NCBI RefSeq assembly: GCF_001428745.1
Contig: NZ_LMIO01000004.1
Span: 124,001-188,000 of the forward strand
Length of the DNA stretch: 64,000 nt
Origin: Leifsonia sp. Root227
GTDB taxonomy: Bacteria > Actinomycetota > Actinomycetes > Actinomycetales > Microbacteriaceae
Direction: 5' to 3'
How positions within the stretch are numbered: the stretch's first letter is position 1; each line of letters starts with the position of its first letter. Of this stretch, positions 41,920-50,362 are shown one piece after another. A program made the position numbers and the translations under genes. Below the pieces are notes generated by a model. It was not told the DNA's origin. It ran no database searches and saw only the letters and a list, made by a program, of their open reading frames with translations.

Positions 41920-43007
41920 AACGGACACGAGTCGATCGCGGCCGTCGTACAGCGGTGGCCTTGTGCTCCCTCCTCTCTCTAGCACTCGTTCTCTCTGGAC
42001 TGGGCGGCGGTATGGTCGCGGAGGCATCGTGGAGTGCTCGACTGACCGCCACCGGTGTTGTCGGTGCCGGCAGCGTGGCCGTCTCGGTGGGAGCGCTCCC
42101 GCCGATCGCATTCACGAACTCGTCGATGACCGCTACCGCGGCGGTCACCGTCTCGAACACGACCACAGGCGTCAGCCCTTTTCCGGCCGCTGTCGAAACA
42201 GAGTTCACGACCTCCAGCACCGACCAGCTCGTCTCATCCACCCGTGCACTCGCGTGGCCCGTGTCGGCCGCGACGGAGTGCACAAACACTGCCATCCCGA
42301 ACGGGGATGCGGTTCAGGGCACGTGGGCGGGCGGCGTCACGGTGAACACCGCCGCGCTCGCCCCTGGCGACTCCCAGGTCATCTGCATTCGCAGCAGCAT
42401 CGACTCCCGCCAAGACGCCGCCGCGGTCTCCGGCGCACGGACAGCGGACGTCAGCGTTGAAGCACGGCTGTCCCTCCACGCCTTCGCTGCTACAGCCGAG
42501 GCCGCTTCCGCGATCAGCACGTCGCAGATCTACCCCTTCGCAACGCTCGGCAACTTCTGGTACAACATCAATCCGTCCGGCCAGTCAGGGTGCTTCGACG
42601 TGACCGGCGGGGTCAACACTGCTCCCGGTGCACTGCTAGGAACCTTTCCCTGCCACGGAGATCTGGACCCGAGCTTCTCCAATCAATGGTTCACGCTCAC
42701 CCCGTTCGGCGGCTCGATCGTGGGCATTCGCTCAGCCGGCCCTGCCAATCGATTCGCTCAACCGAACACGACGGGCGGCGTCGCGATGCAGCTTCGAGAC
42801 ACTGCCGAACCCGCGCAAGGCTGGGAGCCCCAGCTTGTTGCGCCTGGCCTCTTCCAATTTGTGAACGACGCATCCGGACTGTGTCTCACGGCGGGTGTCT
42901 CGTCGTCGCCCCTCTCCACACAGGAATGCAATGGATCAGCGCTGCAGTCGTTCAGCGCCACCCAGCTGCCGGTCGCTGCGCCGACGGACACGGGAGACGG
43001 AACGTGA
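41916..43007 (+). CDS. Exported beta-sandwich protein with ricin-type lectin-like C-terminus
   Basis: A 363-aa protein. The signal peptide (CSLLSLALVLSGLGGG...) is followed by AEASWSARL, again an aromatic-rich boundary. Residues about 40-200 are Thr/Ser/Val-rich beta sandwich. From about 215 the sequence resembles a ricin B-type lectin fold (GCFDVTGGVNTAPGALLGTF, NQWFTLTPFG, SGLCLTAGVSSSPLSTQEC, QSF), suggesting glycan binding. It overlaps its neighbours on both sides by ATGA or one base. I suggest a tip or adhesin component; the match to ricin is by pattern only. Confidence 0.65.
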   Translation: MKRTRVDRGRRTAVALCSLLSLALVLSGLGGGMVAEASWSARLTATGVVGAGSVAVSVGALPPIAFTNSSMTATAAVTVSNTTTGVSPFPAAVETEFTTSSTDQLVSSTRALAWPVSAATECTNTAIPNGDAVQGTWAGGVTVNTAALAPGDSQVICIRSSIDSRQDAAAVSGARTADVSVEARLSLHAFAATAEAASAISTSQIYPFATLGNFWYNINPSGQSGCFDVTGGVNTAPGALLGTFPCHGDLDPSFSNQWFTLTPFGGSIVGIRSAGPANRFAQPNTTGGVAMQLRDTAEPAQGWEPQLVAPGLFQFVNDASGLCLTAGVSSSPLSTQECNGSALQSFSATQLPVAAPTDTGDGT

Positions 43008-43732
43008 TGCGCGCGGTGGCCCGCGGCTGCCTGCTTCTCCTGACGACGGGCCTGCTCATCGGCACCGGCGGTCCCGCTCTGGCTGACAACGGTGCCGAGC
43101 CTGCTCCGCACATCGCCGAAGTCTCCCCGGATGGCATGACGTATACCCGCTCATACAGCGGCCTCTTCGACGGGAACATCCTTGTGCCGCACGGCACGGC
43201 GACCGACTCGTTTCTCGTCAAGAACAACGGCACAACGCGTGGGTACCTCCGTATCGTTCTCACCTCCGTCGAGATACCGAATCTCGACGTCCTTGACGCA
43301 TTGACGATATCGGCGGGCACGACAGAACAGCCTGGGCGGCCGCTGCCTGTCTCCGCTGCGAGGCCGTGCCTCACGCTGCTTGAAGGCGCATCGCTACCAG
43401 CGGGGCAGAGCGTGCAGGTGAGGTCGGTGCTGGCTTTGAACGATCTCTCGGGAACTCACGGCCAGAACGGTGCCATCGAATTCAGCTTGGGAGTTCTCCT
43501 CTCTGAGAGTCCGGCTCAGAACGACGACGCGTGTCCGGGAGACAGGCCATCCCCTGGACCGATTGCCGATGCGCACCCCGCGCCTCCCGGAGCACTTGCA
43601 GCGACAGGGCTCGCACACGCTGGGACCGTGACCATGGTCGCTGCAGCAGCGCTCGCTCTCGGCAGTGCTCTTGCCCTGTGGAGGCGCCGGCGCCACTCGA
43701 CGTCCCCGTCTGGTCGTGGTCCGCATGCCTGA
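43007..43732 (+). CDS. LAATG-anchored surface protein of the fibre operon
   Basis: A 241-aa exported protein. It has a signal peptide (RGCLLLLTTGLLIGTGG), a beta-rich body (about 30-170), a Pro-rich linker, and a C-terminal sorting signal LAATG (197-201) followed by a hydrophobic stretch and RRRRH. LAxTG is the recognition motif of class E sortases of high-GC Gram-positives. The body contains TATDSFLVKNNGTTRGYLRI, like the other subunits. It overlaps the signal-peptidase gene by 8 bp. Possibly the wall anchor of the fibre. A GTG just before the ATG is an alternative start. Confidence 0.78.
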   Translation: MRAVARGCLLLLTTGLLIGTGGPALADNGAEPAPHIAEVSPDGMTYTRSYSGLFDGNILVPHGTATDSFLVKNNGTTRGYLRIVLTSVEIPNLDVLDALTISAGTTEQPGRPLPVSAARPCLTLLEGASLPAGQSVQVRSVLALNDLSGTHGQNGAIEFSLGVLLSESPAQNDDACPGDRPSPGPIADAHPAPPGALAATGLAHAGTVTMVAAAALALGSALALWRRRRHSTSPSGRGPHA

Positions 43733-44321
43733 GCTCGCCGTCTCCCCCCGGCATCAGGCGACAAAGGCGCGTCTGCGGCCCCGGAAGATCTTCGCGTCGA
43801 TCGGCGCTTCTGCGGTGTCCGGCCTGCTCGTCGTCGTTCTGGTCATCGGATTCTTCGCCCTGTGCGTTCCGGCGTTCACTGGATCGCTTTCCTACGCCAT
43901 CCTCACTTCGTCGATGGAGCCCAGCCTTCCCCCCGGAACGTTCGTGGTCGTGCAACCGACACCGGCAGACGCCCTCCGCGTGGGAGACATCGTCACGTAC
44001 CAGCTCGTCTCCGGCAAGCCTGCGGTCGTGACGCATCGGATCACCGCGGTGTCCGTCGACTCAGCAGGTTCGCGGGCCTTCACCACCCGGGGCGACAACA
44101 ACGCCGTCGCCGACGCAAAACCTGTGCGAGCGGAGCAGATCAAGGGGAGGGTCTGGTACGCGATCCCCTATCTCGGTTGGGTATCCACCTTCCGGAGCAC
44201 GATCGTCGGGGGTGCGATCATCTCGATGATCGGATGGCTCTTGCTGGTGTACGGCCTCGTTCACGTTTCGTTCGTCGCCGTTACCAAGCACCGAAGGCGC
44301 ACGCTGCAGCGCAGTGACTGA
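43725..44321 (+). CDS. sipW: ER-type signal peptidase I (SipW-like)
   Basis: A 198-aa membrane peptidase of family S26B. The catalytic Ser is S63 in TSSMEPSLPPG; instead of a Lys general base it has H104 in VVTHRITAV, and D124 in TTRGDNN. That Ser-His arrangement is the ER/archaeal type and is characteristic of SipW. Membrane helices lie at about 25-50 and 165-185. It is last in the operon whose first two products carry SipW-type signal peptides, so it is almost surely their processing enzyme. It starts within the 3' end of the preceding gene. Confidence 0.88.
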   Translation: MPELAVSPRHQATKARLRPRKIFASIGASAVSGLLVVVLVIGFFALCVPAFTGSLSYAILTSSMEPSLPPGTFVVVQPTPADALRVGDIVTYQLVSGKPAVVTHRITAVSVDSAGSRAFTTRGDNNAVADAKPVRAEQIKGRVWYAIPYLGWVSTFRSTIVGGAIISMIGWLLLVYGLVHVSFVAVTKHRRRTLQRSD

Positions 44322-44723
44322 GCCTCATTCACCCGTTCGCGCCTACGGACCCAATGCATAGAAAGCGCACCCATCCGGCTGGTCGTCCCCGACGGGCCGG
44401 TCGGATGACCACGGCTCCTAGCCGAACGGCATGGTTCCTTTGGCTTCTCCACGCCATCCGGTCAAGCTAGGAGTTCGCGTCAATAAGGTGTTGACTGCGG
44501 CCTCAGCACGATGGCAGCGATGAGCGTTCCATCGGCTACACGGCCACGTTGTCAGCCGAACCGGCGCCAAACAAAGGAAGGCCGCCGGCCCGCGGTCGCG
44601 AGCGGGCCGGCGGCAGCGCGCCGAGTAAACCCATCGGCACGCTACTGGGCGGGAAACCCGAATAACCCGCCACTCCTTAGACTCCCGACTTCGCACTTTC
44701 TAACGCGCACGGAAGGGTCGCTC
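44322..44723. other. 400-bp gap with a strong hairpin
   Basis: No convincing gene. A 13-bp perfect stem, GCCGCCGGCCCGC (44581-44593) and GCGGGCCGGCGGC (44602-44614), with an 8-nt loop, lies between convergent genes and probably terminates both. The rest has no structure I can name and a lower GC look than the flanks. Confidence 0.6.
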
Positions 44724-45146
44724 CTATCTCGGAGTAAAGACGTAGGTAACCTTGCCCGCCGCAACCGAGACGGACACGAAATACTTCTTGCTCGTGGCGC
44801 CGAGCGCATCATCAGAGGCTGGAAAGACCTTGAAGCCAGCAGATTCCAATTTCTTCGCGGCCCGTTCGAGCAGTCCGGAAGAATCCGACTTCACGATCAC
44901 ACGGCGCCCTTTCGAGTCGCCCGTCGTGCCCTCGTCCGTCACGCTGCCGTCGATGATGGGAAGACCCAGCGCGCTGGCGCTGGCGGCCGTCGTAGACGGC
45001 GACTTCTCAGGAGCAGGGGTGCACCCCGCGAGCAGCAGCAGCGCGACCGCGCCCGCTACGATCTGCCCGGCAATCCGCCGCTGCCGTTTCGTCGCCTGGG
45101 CGCCTTCGCGGTGAAGCTCAATTCTTCCTCCATCGTTCAATTCCAT
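44724..45146 (-). CDS. Hypothetical lipoprotein
   Basis: A 140-aa protein. Its basic N-terminus (about 28 residues, HREGAQATKRQRR) precedes a hydrophobic core and lipobox LLAGC near residue 42; the long n-region suggests the true start may be internal. The mature part is small, with a Ser/Thr linker and a beta-rich end (KKYFVSVSVAAGKVTYVFTP). Not assigned to a family with confidence; similar lipoproteins occur in Microbacteriaceae. It is convergent with the fibre operon and divergent from the RHH gene. Confidence 0.6.
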   Translation of the reverse strand: MELNDGGRIELHREGAQATKRQRRIAGQIVAGAVALLLLAGCTPAPEKSPSTTAASASALGLPIIDGSVTDEGTTGDSKGRRVIVKSDSSGLLERAAKKLESAGFKVFPASDDALGATSKKYFVSVSVAAGKVTYVFTPR

Positions 45147-45329
45147 ACATGGAGAGACCCGCTCTTCGCCGTTTGATCACGCGGTGGATCAGGGCTGGTT
45201 GCGACGAGGTCCAGGGGAAACAGCGGTCACCCCGTTATGAGCGGCACTCGATGCGCTCTGAAACAGGTGAGATGCCACACGATTCGAGCGTGCGCGGACC
45301 TATCCGTCGGCGCGGAGTAGCGGGAGCAC

Positions 45330-45566
45330 ATGGAGAGCAGCACGAAGCGCATCACTCTGGCCTTCTACGTGTCCGCGGAGTTGAGAGCACGCGCTCGCGC
45401 CGCGTACCGAGCCACAGGTGGTCTGGAAGGCGACCCCAGCTGGTCCGGGATGTTGCAGAAGGCACTCCTGGCGGAGGTGGAGCGACGTGAGGGAGCCCAC
45501 AACCGCGGTGACCCGTATGACCCGGTAGACGATGCACCACTCCCGCCTGGCCGACCGAAAAGATAG
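45330..45566 (+). CDS. Ribbon-helix-helix ParB-like DNA-binding protein
   Basis: A 78-aa basic protein. KRITLAFYVSAELRARARAA is a beta-strand plus helix of an RHH domain and YRATGGLEGDPSWSGMLQKA completes it; LPPGRPKR is a typical tail. This is the form of the small centromere-binding ParB-like proteins of actinobacterial plasmids and integrative elements. GGGAGCAC precedes the ATG. No parA partner is nearby, so it is an orphan, perhaps left by a mobile element or used as a regulator. Confidence 0.65.
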   Translation: MESSTKRITLAFYVSAELRARARAAYRATGGLEGDPSWSGMLQKALLAEVERREGAHNRGDPYDPVDDAPLPPGRPKR

Positions 45567-45839
45567 CGCGAGATCACACGCGCGGGATGTCGGAAGTCTG
45601 CTCGCCTCGACTCGCCTCTGTCGCGTTATCTGCCGCCCGCCCGCGTGTCTGATTACCTGAGCTCGCATGGTCGTGCGGGCCTCGATCCGGGCCGACTGCA
45701 GCTCGGGAGCCGGAAGGAAGTACAGGGTGACGGCTCGTCTCCAATCTCCAGCGAAGCGCCACGCCAAGCCACGCTGCGAGTCCGGTCAGAGTGCATCGTC
45801 CCGGCAGAACGCAGTTCGGTCGACCAGTCAGGCGGGCTC

Positions 45840-47288
45840 ATGAGTGCGGCTCCCGACGTCGTGATCGTGGGGAGCGGACCGAACGGACTCGCCGCCGCAG
45901 TGACGATGGCCAGAGCGGGACTGAGCGTCACGGTATACGAACGGGCCTCTGAAGCTGGTGGTGGCGCTCGCACGGAGGAGCTCACGATCCCCGGCTACCT
46001 GCACGACGTGTGCTCCGCTGTGCACCCGATGGCCTTGGCTTCACCGTTCTTCGAACGATTCGAGCTCGCGAAGCGGGTCGAGTTCCTCACGCCCGACCTT
46101 TCCTATGCACATCTTGCTCCCACGTTCGTGGGACTGTCCTACCGGGATCTCGATCGCACGGCCGACGGTCTCGGCGCAGACGGTCGAGCATGGAAGTCCG
46201 TGATGGGTCCCCTCACCAGGCAGATCAGCGGCCTGGTGGACCTGTCCTCTGGCGCACCCCTTCGGTTTCCTTCCTCGCTTTCCGCAGCCGTGCGACTCGT
46301 CGCATCCGTCGTCGAACACGGTTCACCGCTGGGAACATTGCGGTTCCGTGAGGACATCGCCCCGGCACTTCTCGCTGGACTCGGCGCACACACGGTGCAG
46401 CCGATGCCGACATTCGGAGCTGCAGCCGTCGGGCTCGTCCTCGGCGCACACGCGCACGCGAGGGGCTGGCCCATCCCGGTGGGTGGGAGCAAGTCGATCG
46501 TCAACGCCCTCATCGACGACCTTATGCGCCACGGCGGGGAACTTGTGCTCGACCATCAGGTGGACACCCTTGAAGCCCTGCCACCCGCACGATGCGTCAT
46601 GCTGGATGTGAGCGCCCGCGGCTTCCTGAACATGGCACACAACCGCTTGCCATCCGGCTATCAACGCCGACTATCGAACTTTCACTACGGTCCAGGCGTC
46701 GCAAAGGTCGACTTCGCGCTTGCCGGTCCTGTTCCCTGGTCCAACGCGGAACTGTCGGATGCAGGAACGATACACGTCGGCGGCACGGCGACTCACGTGG
46801 GACGTACGGAGCGGGAGATCGCGCGCGGGCGTCACGCCGACGATCCGTACCTCCTCCTTTCGCAGCCGACGCGCTTCGACCCTTCCCGAGCCCCCAGCGG
46901 AGGGCACGTGCTGTATGCGTACGCGCACGTGCCAGCAGGATCGACGCGTGACCAGCTGGACACCGTCACCCGCTCGGTCGAGCGCTACGCCCCCGGTTTT
47001 CGCGATCTCATCATTGGAACGAACAGCGCCACGGCTGCAGACCTTGCCGCTCACAATCCGAACTATGTCGGTGGTGACATCGGCGCCGGTGCCGTCACCA
47101 TGTGGCAGATCGCCGGCCGGCCGAGGCTCGTGGGCTCGCCGTGGACCACGCCGATCGACGGCGTCTACTTGTGCTCCTCCTCCACATCGCCCGGCCCGGG
47201 GGTCCACGGCTTGTGTGGGTGGAACGCGGCTAAAGTTGCGCTGAGGAAGACATTCGGGTTGCGGGAGCCTGACTTACGATTCGAATGA
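45840..47288 (+). CDS. Phytoene-dehydrogenase-like FAD-dependent oxidoreductase
   Basis: A 482-aa amine-oxidase/phytoene-desaturase-superfamily protein. The FAD-binding dinucleotide fold opens with VVIVGSGPNGLAAAVTMARA, followed by VYERASEAGGGARTEE. The C-terminal FAD site is visible in PIDGVYLCSSSTSPGPGVHG and LCGWNAA. It resembles COG1233 oxidoreductases; the substrate is unknown since no carotenoid genes neighbour it. The ATG at 45840 has a weak ribosome site (GGCGGG). The 270-bp gap upstream shows no other gene. Confidence 0.83.
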   Translation: MSAAPDVVIVGSGPNGLAAAVTMARAGLSVTVYERASEAGGGARTEELTIPGYLHDVCSAVHPMALASPFFERFELAKRVEFLTPDLSYAHLAPTFVGLSYRDLDRTADGLGADGRAWKSVMGPLTRQISGLVDLSSGAPLRFPSSLSAAVRLVASVVEHGSPLGTLRFREDIAPALLAGLGAHTVQPMPTFGAAAVGLVLGAHAHARGWPIPVGGSKSIVNALIDDLMRHGGELVLDHQVDTLEALPPARCVMLDVSARGFLNMAHNRLPSGYQRRLSNFHYGPGVAKVDFALAGPVPWSNAELSDAGTIHVGGTATHVGRTEREIARGRHADDPYLLLSQPTRFDPSRAPSGGHVLYAYAHVPAGSTRDQLDTVTRSVERYAPGFRDLIIGTNSATAADLAAHNPNYVGGDIGAGAVTMWQIAGRPRLVGSPWTTPIDGVYLCSSSTSPGPGVHGLCGWNAAKVALRKTFGLREPDLRFE

Positions 47289-47321
47289 GATTTCGTGACG
47301 CACGTGATTTTCTGGAGTGAC

Positions 47322-48326
47322 TTACATGTCATGAGGGTCGACGACCTCAATGGTCACGGACCCGATCGTCGATTCGTCGACAACTGCAGACACGTCATGC
47401 GTATGTGACAGTGCGGCAACCGCTGTGGTGGTCGCGCTTCCGTCCGCGTCCGTGATTGCCTGACCAGTCGTCAGGAGGAACCTGGGGCTGGGTGTGAAGT
47501 GAACGTGCGCTCCGGCGACCGGATTGCCGTTCGCGTCAGTGACCTTCGCCTGTACCAGATAGAAACCCTGCTCTTCATATCGAAGCACGTCCGGAGAGAT
47601 TGTGAGCGTGGAACGCGAACCGTCTGGCACGCCCGGGCGAAAGCGAGCCACGTCTTCCCAGAGCTCGATGCCCTTCCACGTGACGTGGATGCGGTGCGCA
47701 CCGGCCTGCACGGACGTGAAGCCCGCGCGGAGGACACCATCGTCTCCCGTCGTTTGTGAGCCGACGAGCCTCACTGCCGGATCTGCTGAGATGTGCACCG
47801 TGATCCCTGAAACGGGATTGTCGAAGCGATCGAGCAATTGCATCCGTAACCAGTGCGTATCTGTTCCGTCTGCCACGCGAGCGTCAGATGAGCACTCCAC
47901 GATCGACCGCTCGAGGCTTGGCACGCCAGCGACGAAGAGGGCCTCGCTTCGCTGCCTGACGTCTGACCCCGATACGGCCGCGACGATGCCGACGATTCCT
48001 GCCTTTGTCGTTCGGAGTGGTGCGCTCGCCACTCCCCTGTCGTTCGTCCGTGTGCTCAGCACATCCTGTCGGGCGTTCTCGAACGCGAAGGTGATCGCAA
48101 CACCCGACAACGGCTCCCCTCGCGCGTTTCTCACTGTGGCCGTTGCCGTGTGAGTGTCGGATCCGTTTGCGATTCTTGCGCCGGTTGTCAGTTCGAGGGC
48201 GATCGTGGCGGGGGTTTGTCCCCACGGTGGCACCGTCGGGTGTGCGGCTCCGAAAGTCGTGACTATTGCGAGGAGGCCTCCCCCCATTTTGGCTAATGCG
48301 GATCGGCCGATTCTGATGGTCGTCAC
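47322..48326 (-). CDS. Exported Big_1 (invasin-type) Ig-like domain protein
   Basis: A 334-aa protein: a short basic start, a hydrophobic export segment (LAKMGGGLLAIVTTFGAA), then three Ig-like repeats of about 95 aa. Each repeat has the Big_1 motif: GSDTHTATATVRNARGEPLS, GTDTHWLRMQLLDRFDNPVS and VQAKVTDANGNPVAGAHVHF. No sorting motif or C-terminal TM is seen, so it may be released or loosely attached. It starts 7 bp after the sigma-factor fusion gene, on the same strand, with GAGGAA before a GTG. Probably part of that regulon. Confidence 0.82.
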   Translation of the reverse strand: MTTIRIGRSALAKMGGGLLAIVTTFGAAHPTVPPWGQTPATIALELTTGARIANGSDTHTATATVRNARGEPLSGVAITFAFENARQDVLSTRTNDRGVASAPLRTTKAGIVGIVAAVSGSDVRQRSEALFVAGVPSLERSIVECSSDARVADGTDTHWLRMQLLDRFDNPVSGITVHISADPAVRLVGSQTTGDDGVLRAGFTSVQAGAHRIHVTWKGIELWEDVARFRPGVPDGSRSTLTISPDVLRYEEQGFYLVQAKVTDANGNPVAGAHVHFTPSPRFLLTTGQAITDADGSATTTAVAALSHTHDVSAVVDESTIGSVTIEVVDPHDM

Positions 48327-48333
48327 TGGTTCC

Positions 48334-50100
48334 TCACTGTGTTCGTAGTCGGGTGCTGACGGAGATCCACGGACCGGATCGGTCGCCTGCGGCATATCGG
48401 CCGCTCAGACGGAAGTCGAGAACGTGTGGCGGATAGGTCCCGCTCCACGCGCCGTCGGCGTCAAGCCGTGCTGCAACGAGCGCTGAACCGGCATCTGTCT
48501 GAAGTTCGAAGTGGGCTCCTGCTCTGCCATGGACCGCCAGCCTCCAGCCTTGTTCTGAGCGGTCGGCCGTGAGTTGTGGCGACTCGGTCGAGATCTCGAC
48601 CGCAAGAGAAGTGTCGGGATCGTCTTCGAGCTGAAGGATCAGGTGGTCTGAGAGAACCTCGATCTGCTCAGTTCGCCACGTGCCCTCGGCGCTGGCACGT
48701 GCCCTGCCGACTTCCACAGCGTCGTGGTAGATCACGACCTCTCTGTGTGCCGGAGCGATTCCACGCATCACGGGGAAATACACATCATTCGGGCCCCGAT
48801 CCACAGCGACCGCAAGCTCGCCGAGCGAGGTTCGGATCGCACGGGGGTTGGACAGCGGGTGTGTTCCGGCTCCCGGAGTCTCTGTCGGTCTCGGAGTGCT
48901 GCGCTCCGCACGTGGGGGGTCCTCCGGCGGGAGCGTCGGATCTGAAGTGCTTGGGGTGACTGGCGCACCCGACGCAGCCGACGCGCCTGACGCGCCCGCG
49001 GACGGGGGGCGGGCCTCACCCATTGGCTGAGTGTTAGGAGGATTGATGATGGAGAGACTCGCGAGGGTCGCGGTGAGTATCGTGCCGGCGGCAGCGCTCG
49101 CCAGGAGTGCAAGTGGAGGTCGGACCGGCGGCAGATGAAGTTGAGGCGGCTGGGCTCGGGTGCCGCCGAGTACGGCATCATGTTCCCCAGCCGGACCCTG
49201 AACGGAGGCCTGGTGCGAAGAGGGGCCGACATCGGCCACGGTCGGTTCGAATCCCTGAGCCGCCAACCGCGTGGCGCCCTCGTCGACTGCGGCGCGATAG
49301 CCGATACTGGCCGCCACTCCCACGGCTAGCGGAATCAGTACGAACGTCAGCCTCGAGCTCGCATTCGATGCCTCTCCGGCGAGTGTTGCGCACTTCGGGC
49401 AACCGCGAAGGTGGCCCTCGATCCGACCTCGATCGCGTGCGCGAAGCGCGTTCCTGCTGTAGGCGCCGAGCCGCTCGATCACCCATGCGTGAGTGTCGTC
49501 CTCCCCCTCCGATGTGATGTGTGCTTGGATCCAAGCCTGCCTCAGGCCCTCCCGCGCTCGGAACGAGAGCATGGATGCGGCCGCTGGGCTGATCCCGAGA
49601 AACTTGCCCACCTCGGCTGGGCTGTGACCTTCGACTTCCGAATACCAGAGCGCCTCCTGCCATCGTGGAGGAAGTGTCGCGAACGCCTCCGCCGTCATGC
49701 CGCGATCCAGAGCCCGCAGCGTTTCCTGGTCTGTGCTGGATTCGTCCACAATGTCGTCGGCCCAGTCGATCGGCACCTCCCTGTTGCGAGAGCCGATCCG
49801 AGCGGCCAGATTGCGGATGGTGACCAGTAAGTACATCCTGAACCCGCTCGTGGGGCCGCCGCCGCGTTTGATCGTGTGCAAGATCCTCGTGAACGCTTCA
49901 CTGACGAGCTCGTCTGGATCGATTGACGACGTGATCGCGCGCGCTGCCGCTCTGCCCGCGTTGGCGTGGCGAACCCAGAGTTCGCCGTAGGCGGATGCAT
50001 CGCCGGCACGCGATCGCGCGACGAGCTCACTGTCGGAAGCGTCAGCGTTCTCGAGAGGTTCTTCGGGTGTCGGATCCGTAGGTTCCGGGTGGTTGGGCAT
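48334..50100 (-). CDS. ECF sigma factor fused to a zinc-binding anti-sigma-like and membrane/extended region
   Basis: A 588-aa fusion. Residues 24-80 are sigma-70 region 2 (RSRAGDASAYGELWVRHAN, DPDELVSEAFTRIL); 135-195 are region 4 (LPPRWQEALWYSEVEGHSPA and KFLGISPAAASMLSFRAREG). Residues 230-237 (HLRGCPKC) form the His-x3-Cys-x2-Cys anti-sigma zinc signature. Hydrophobic stretches at about 251-268 and 329-350 follow, then a Pro/Ser/Thr-rich linker (360-415) and a beta-rich tail to 588. Sigma and anti-sigma normally come from two genes, so here regulation may be intramolecular. With two membrane spans the tail would be cytosolic, with one it would be outside; I cannot settle this. ATG 50100 has GAGGAACC. 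Confidence 0.85.
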   Translation of the reverse strand: MPNHPEPTDPTPEEPLENADASDSELVARSRAGDASAYGELWVRHANAGRAAARAITSSIDPDELVSEAFTRILHTIKRGGGPTSGFRMYLLVTIRNLAARIGSRNREVPIDWADDIVDESSTDQETLRALDRGMTAEAFATLPPRWQEALWYSEVEGHSPAEVGKFLGISPAAASMLSFRAREGLRQAWIQAHITSEGEDDTHAWVIERLGAYSRNALRARDRGRIEGHLRGCPKCATLAGEASNASSRLTFVLIPLAVGVAASIGYRAAVDEGATRLAAQGFEPTVADVGPSSHQASVQGPAGEHDAVLGGTRAQPPQLHLPPVRPPLALLASAAAGTILTATLASLSIINPPNTQPMGEARPPSAGASGASAASGAPVTPSTSDPTLPPEDPPRAERSTPRPTETPGAGTHPLSNPRAIRTSLGELAVAVDRGPNDVYFPVMRGIAPAHREVVIYHDAVEVGRARASAEGTWRTEQIEVLSDHLILQLEDDPDTSLAVEISTESPQLTADRSEQGWRLAVHGRAGAHFELQTDAGSALVAARLDADGAWSGTYPPHVLDFRLSGRYAAGDRSGPWISVSTRLRTQ

Positions 50101-50362
50101 GGTTCCTCGTGAATCGATGGGCGAGACGGGTAGTGACACCAGGAGCGGCCTGCCGCACGGACCTTCCTCGGGAGAAGTGTTCCAATCCGTCCGCAGCGGA
50201 TGCCGTCTTCGATAAAGCACTCAATGTAATAGGTGCAATCTTTCAACAAATATAACGGATTCTTCACCGGGTTGCATGTGGCGGTGTGGGTCGACGAGGG
50301 CTTCTGGCGCCGTCGGGAACCGACCATTCACTTTGAGGCGGTGCGGGGTTAGCCTGGCGGAC

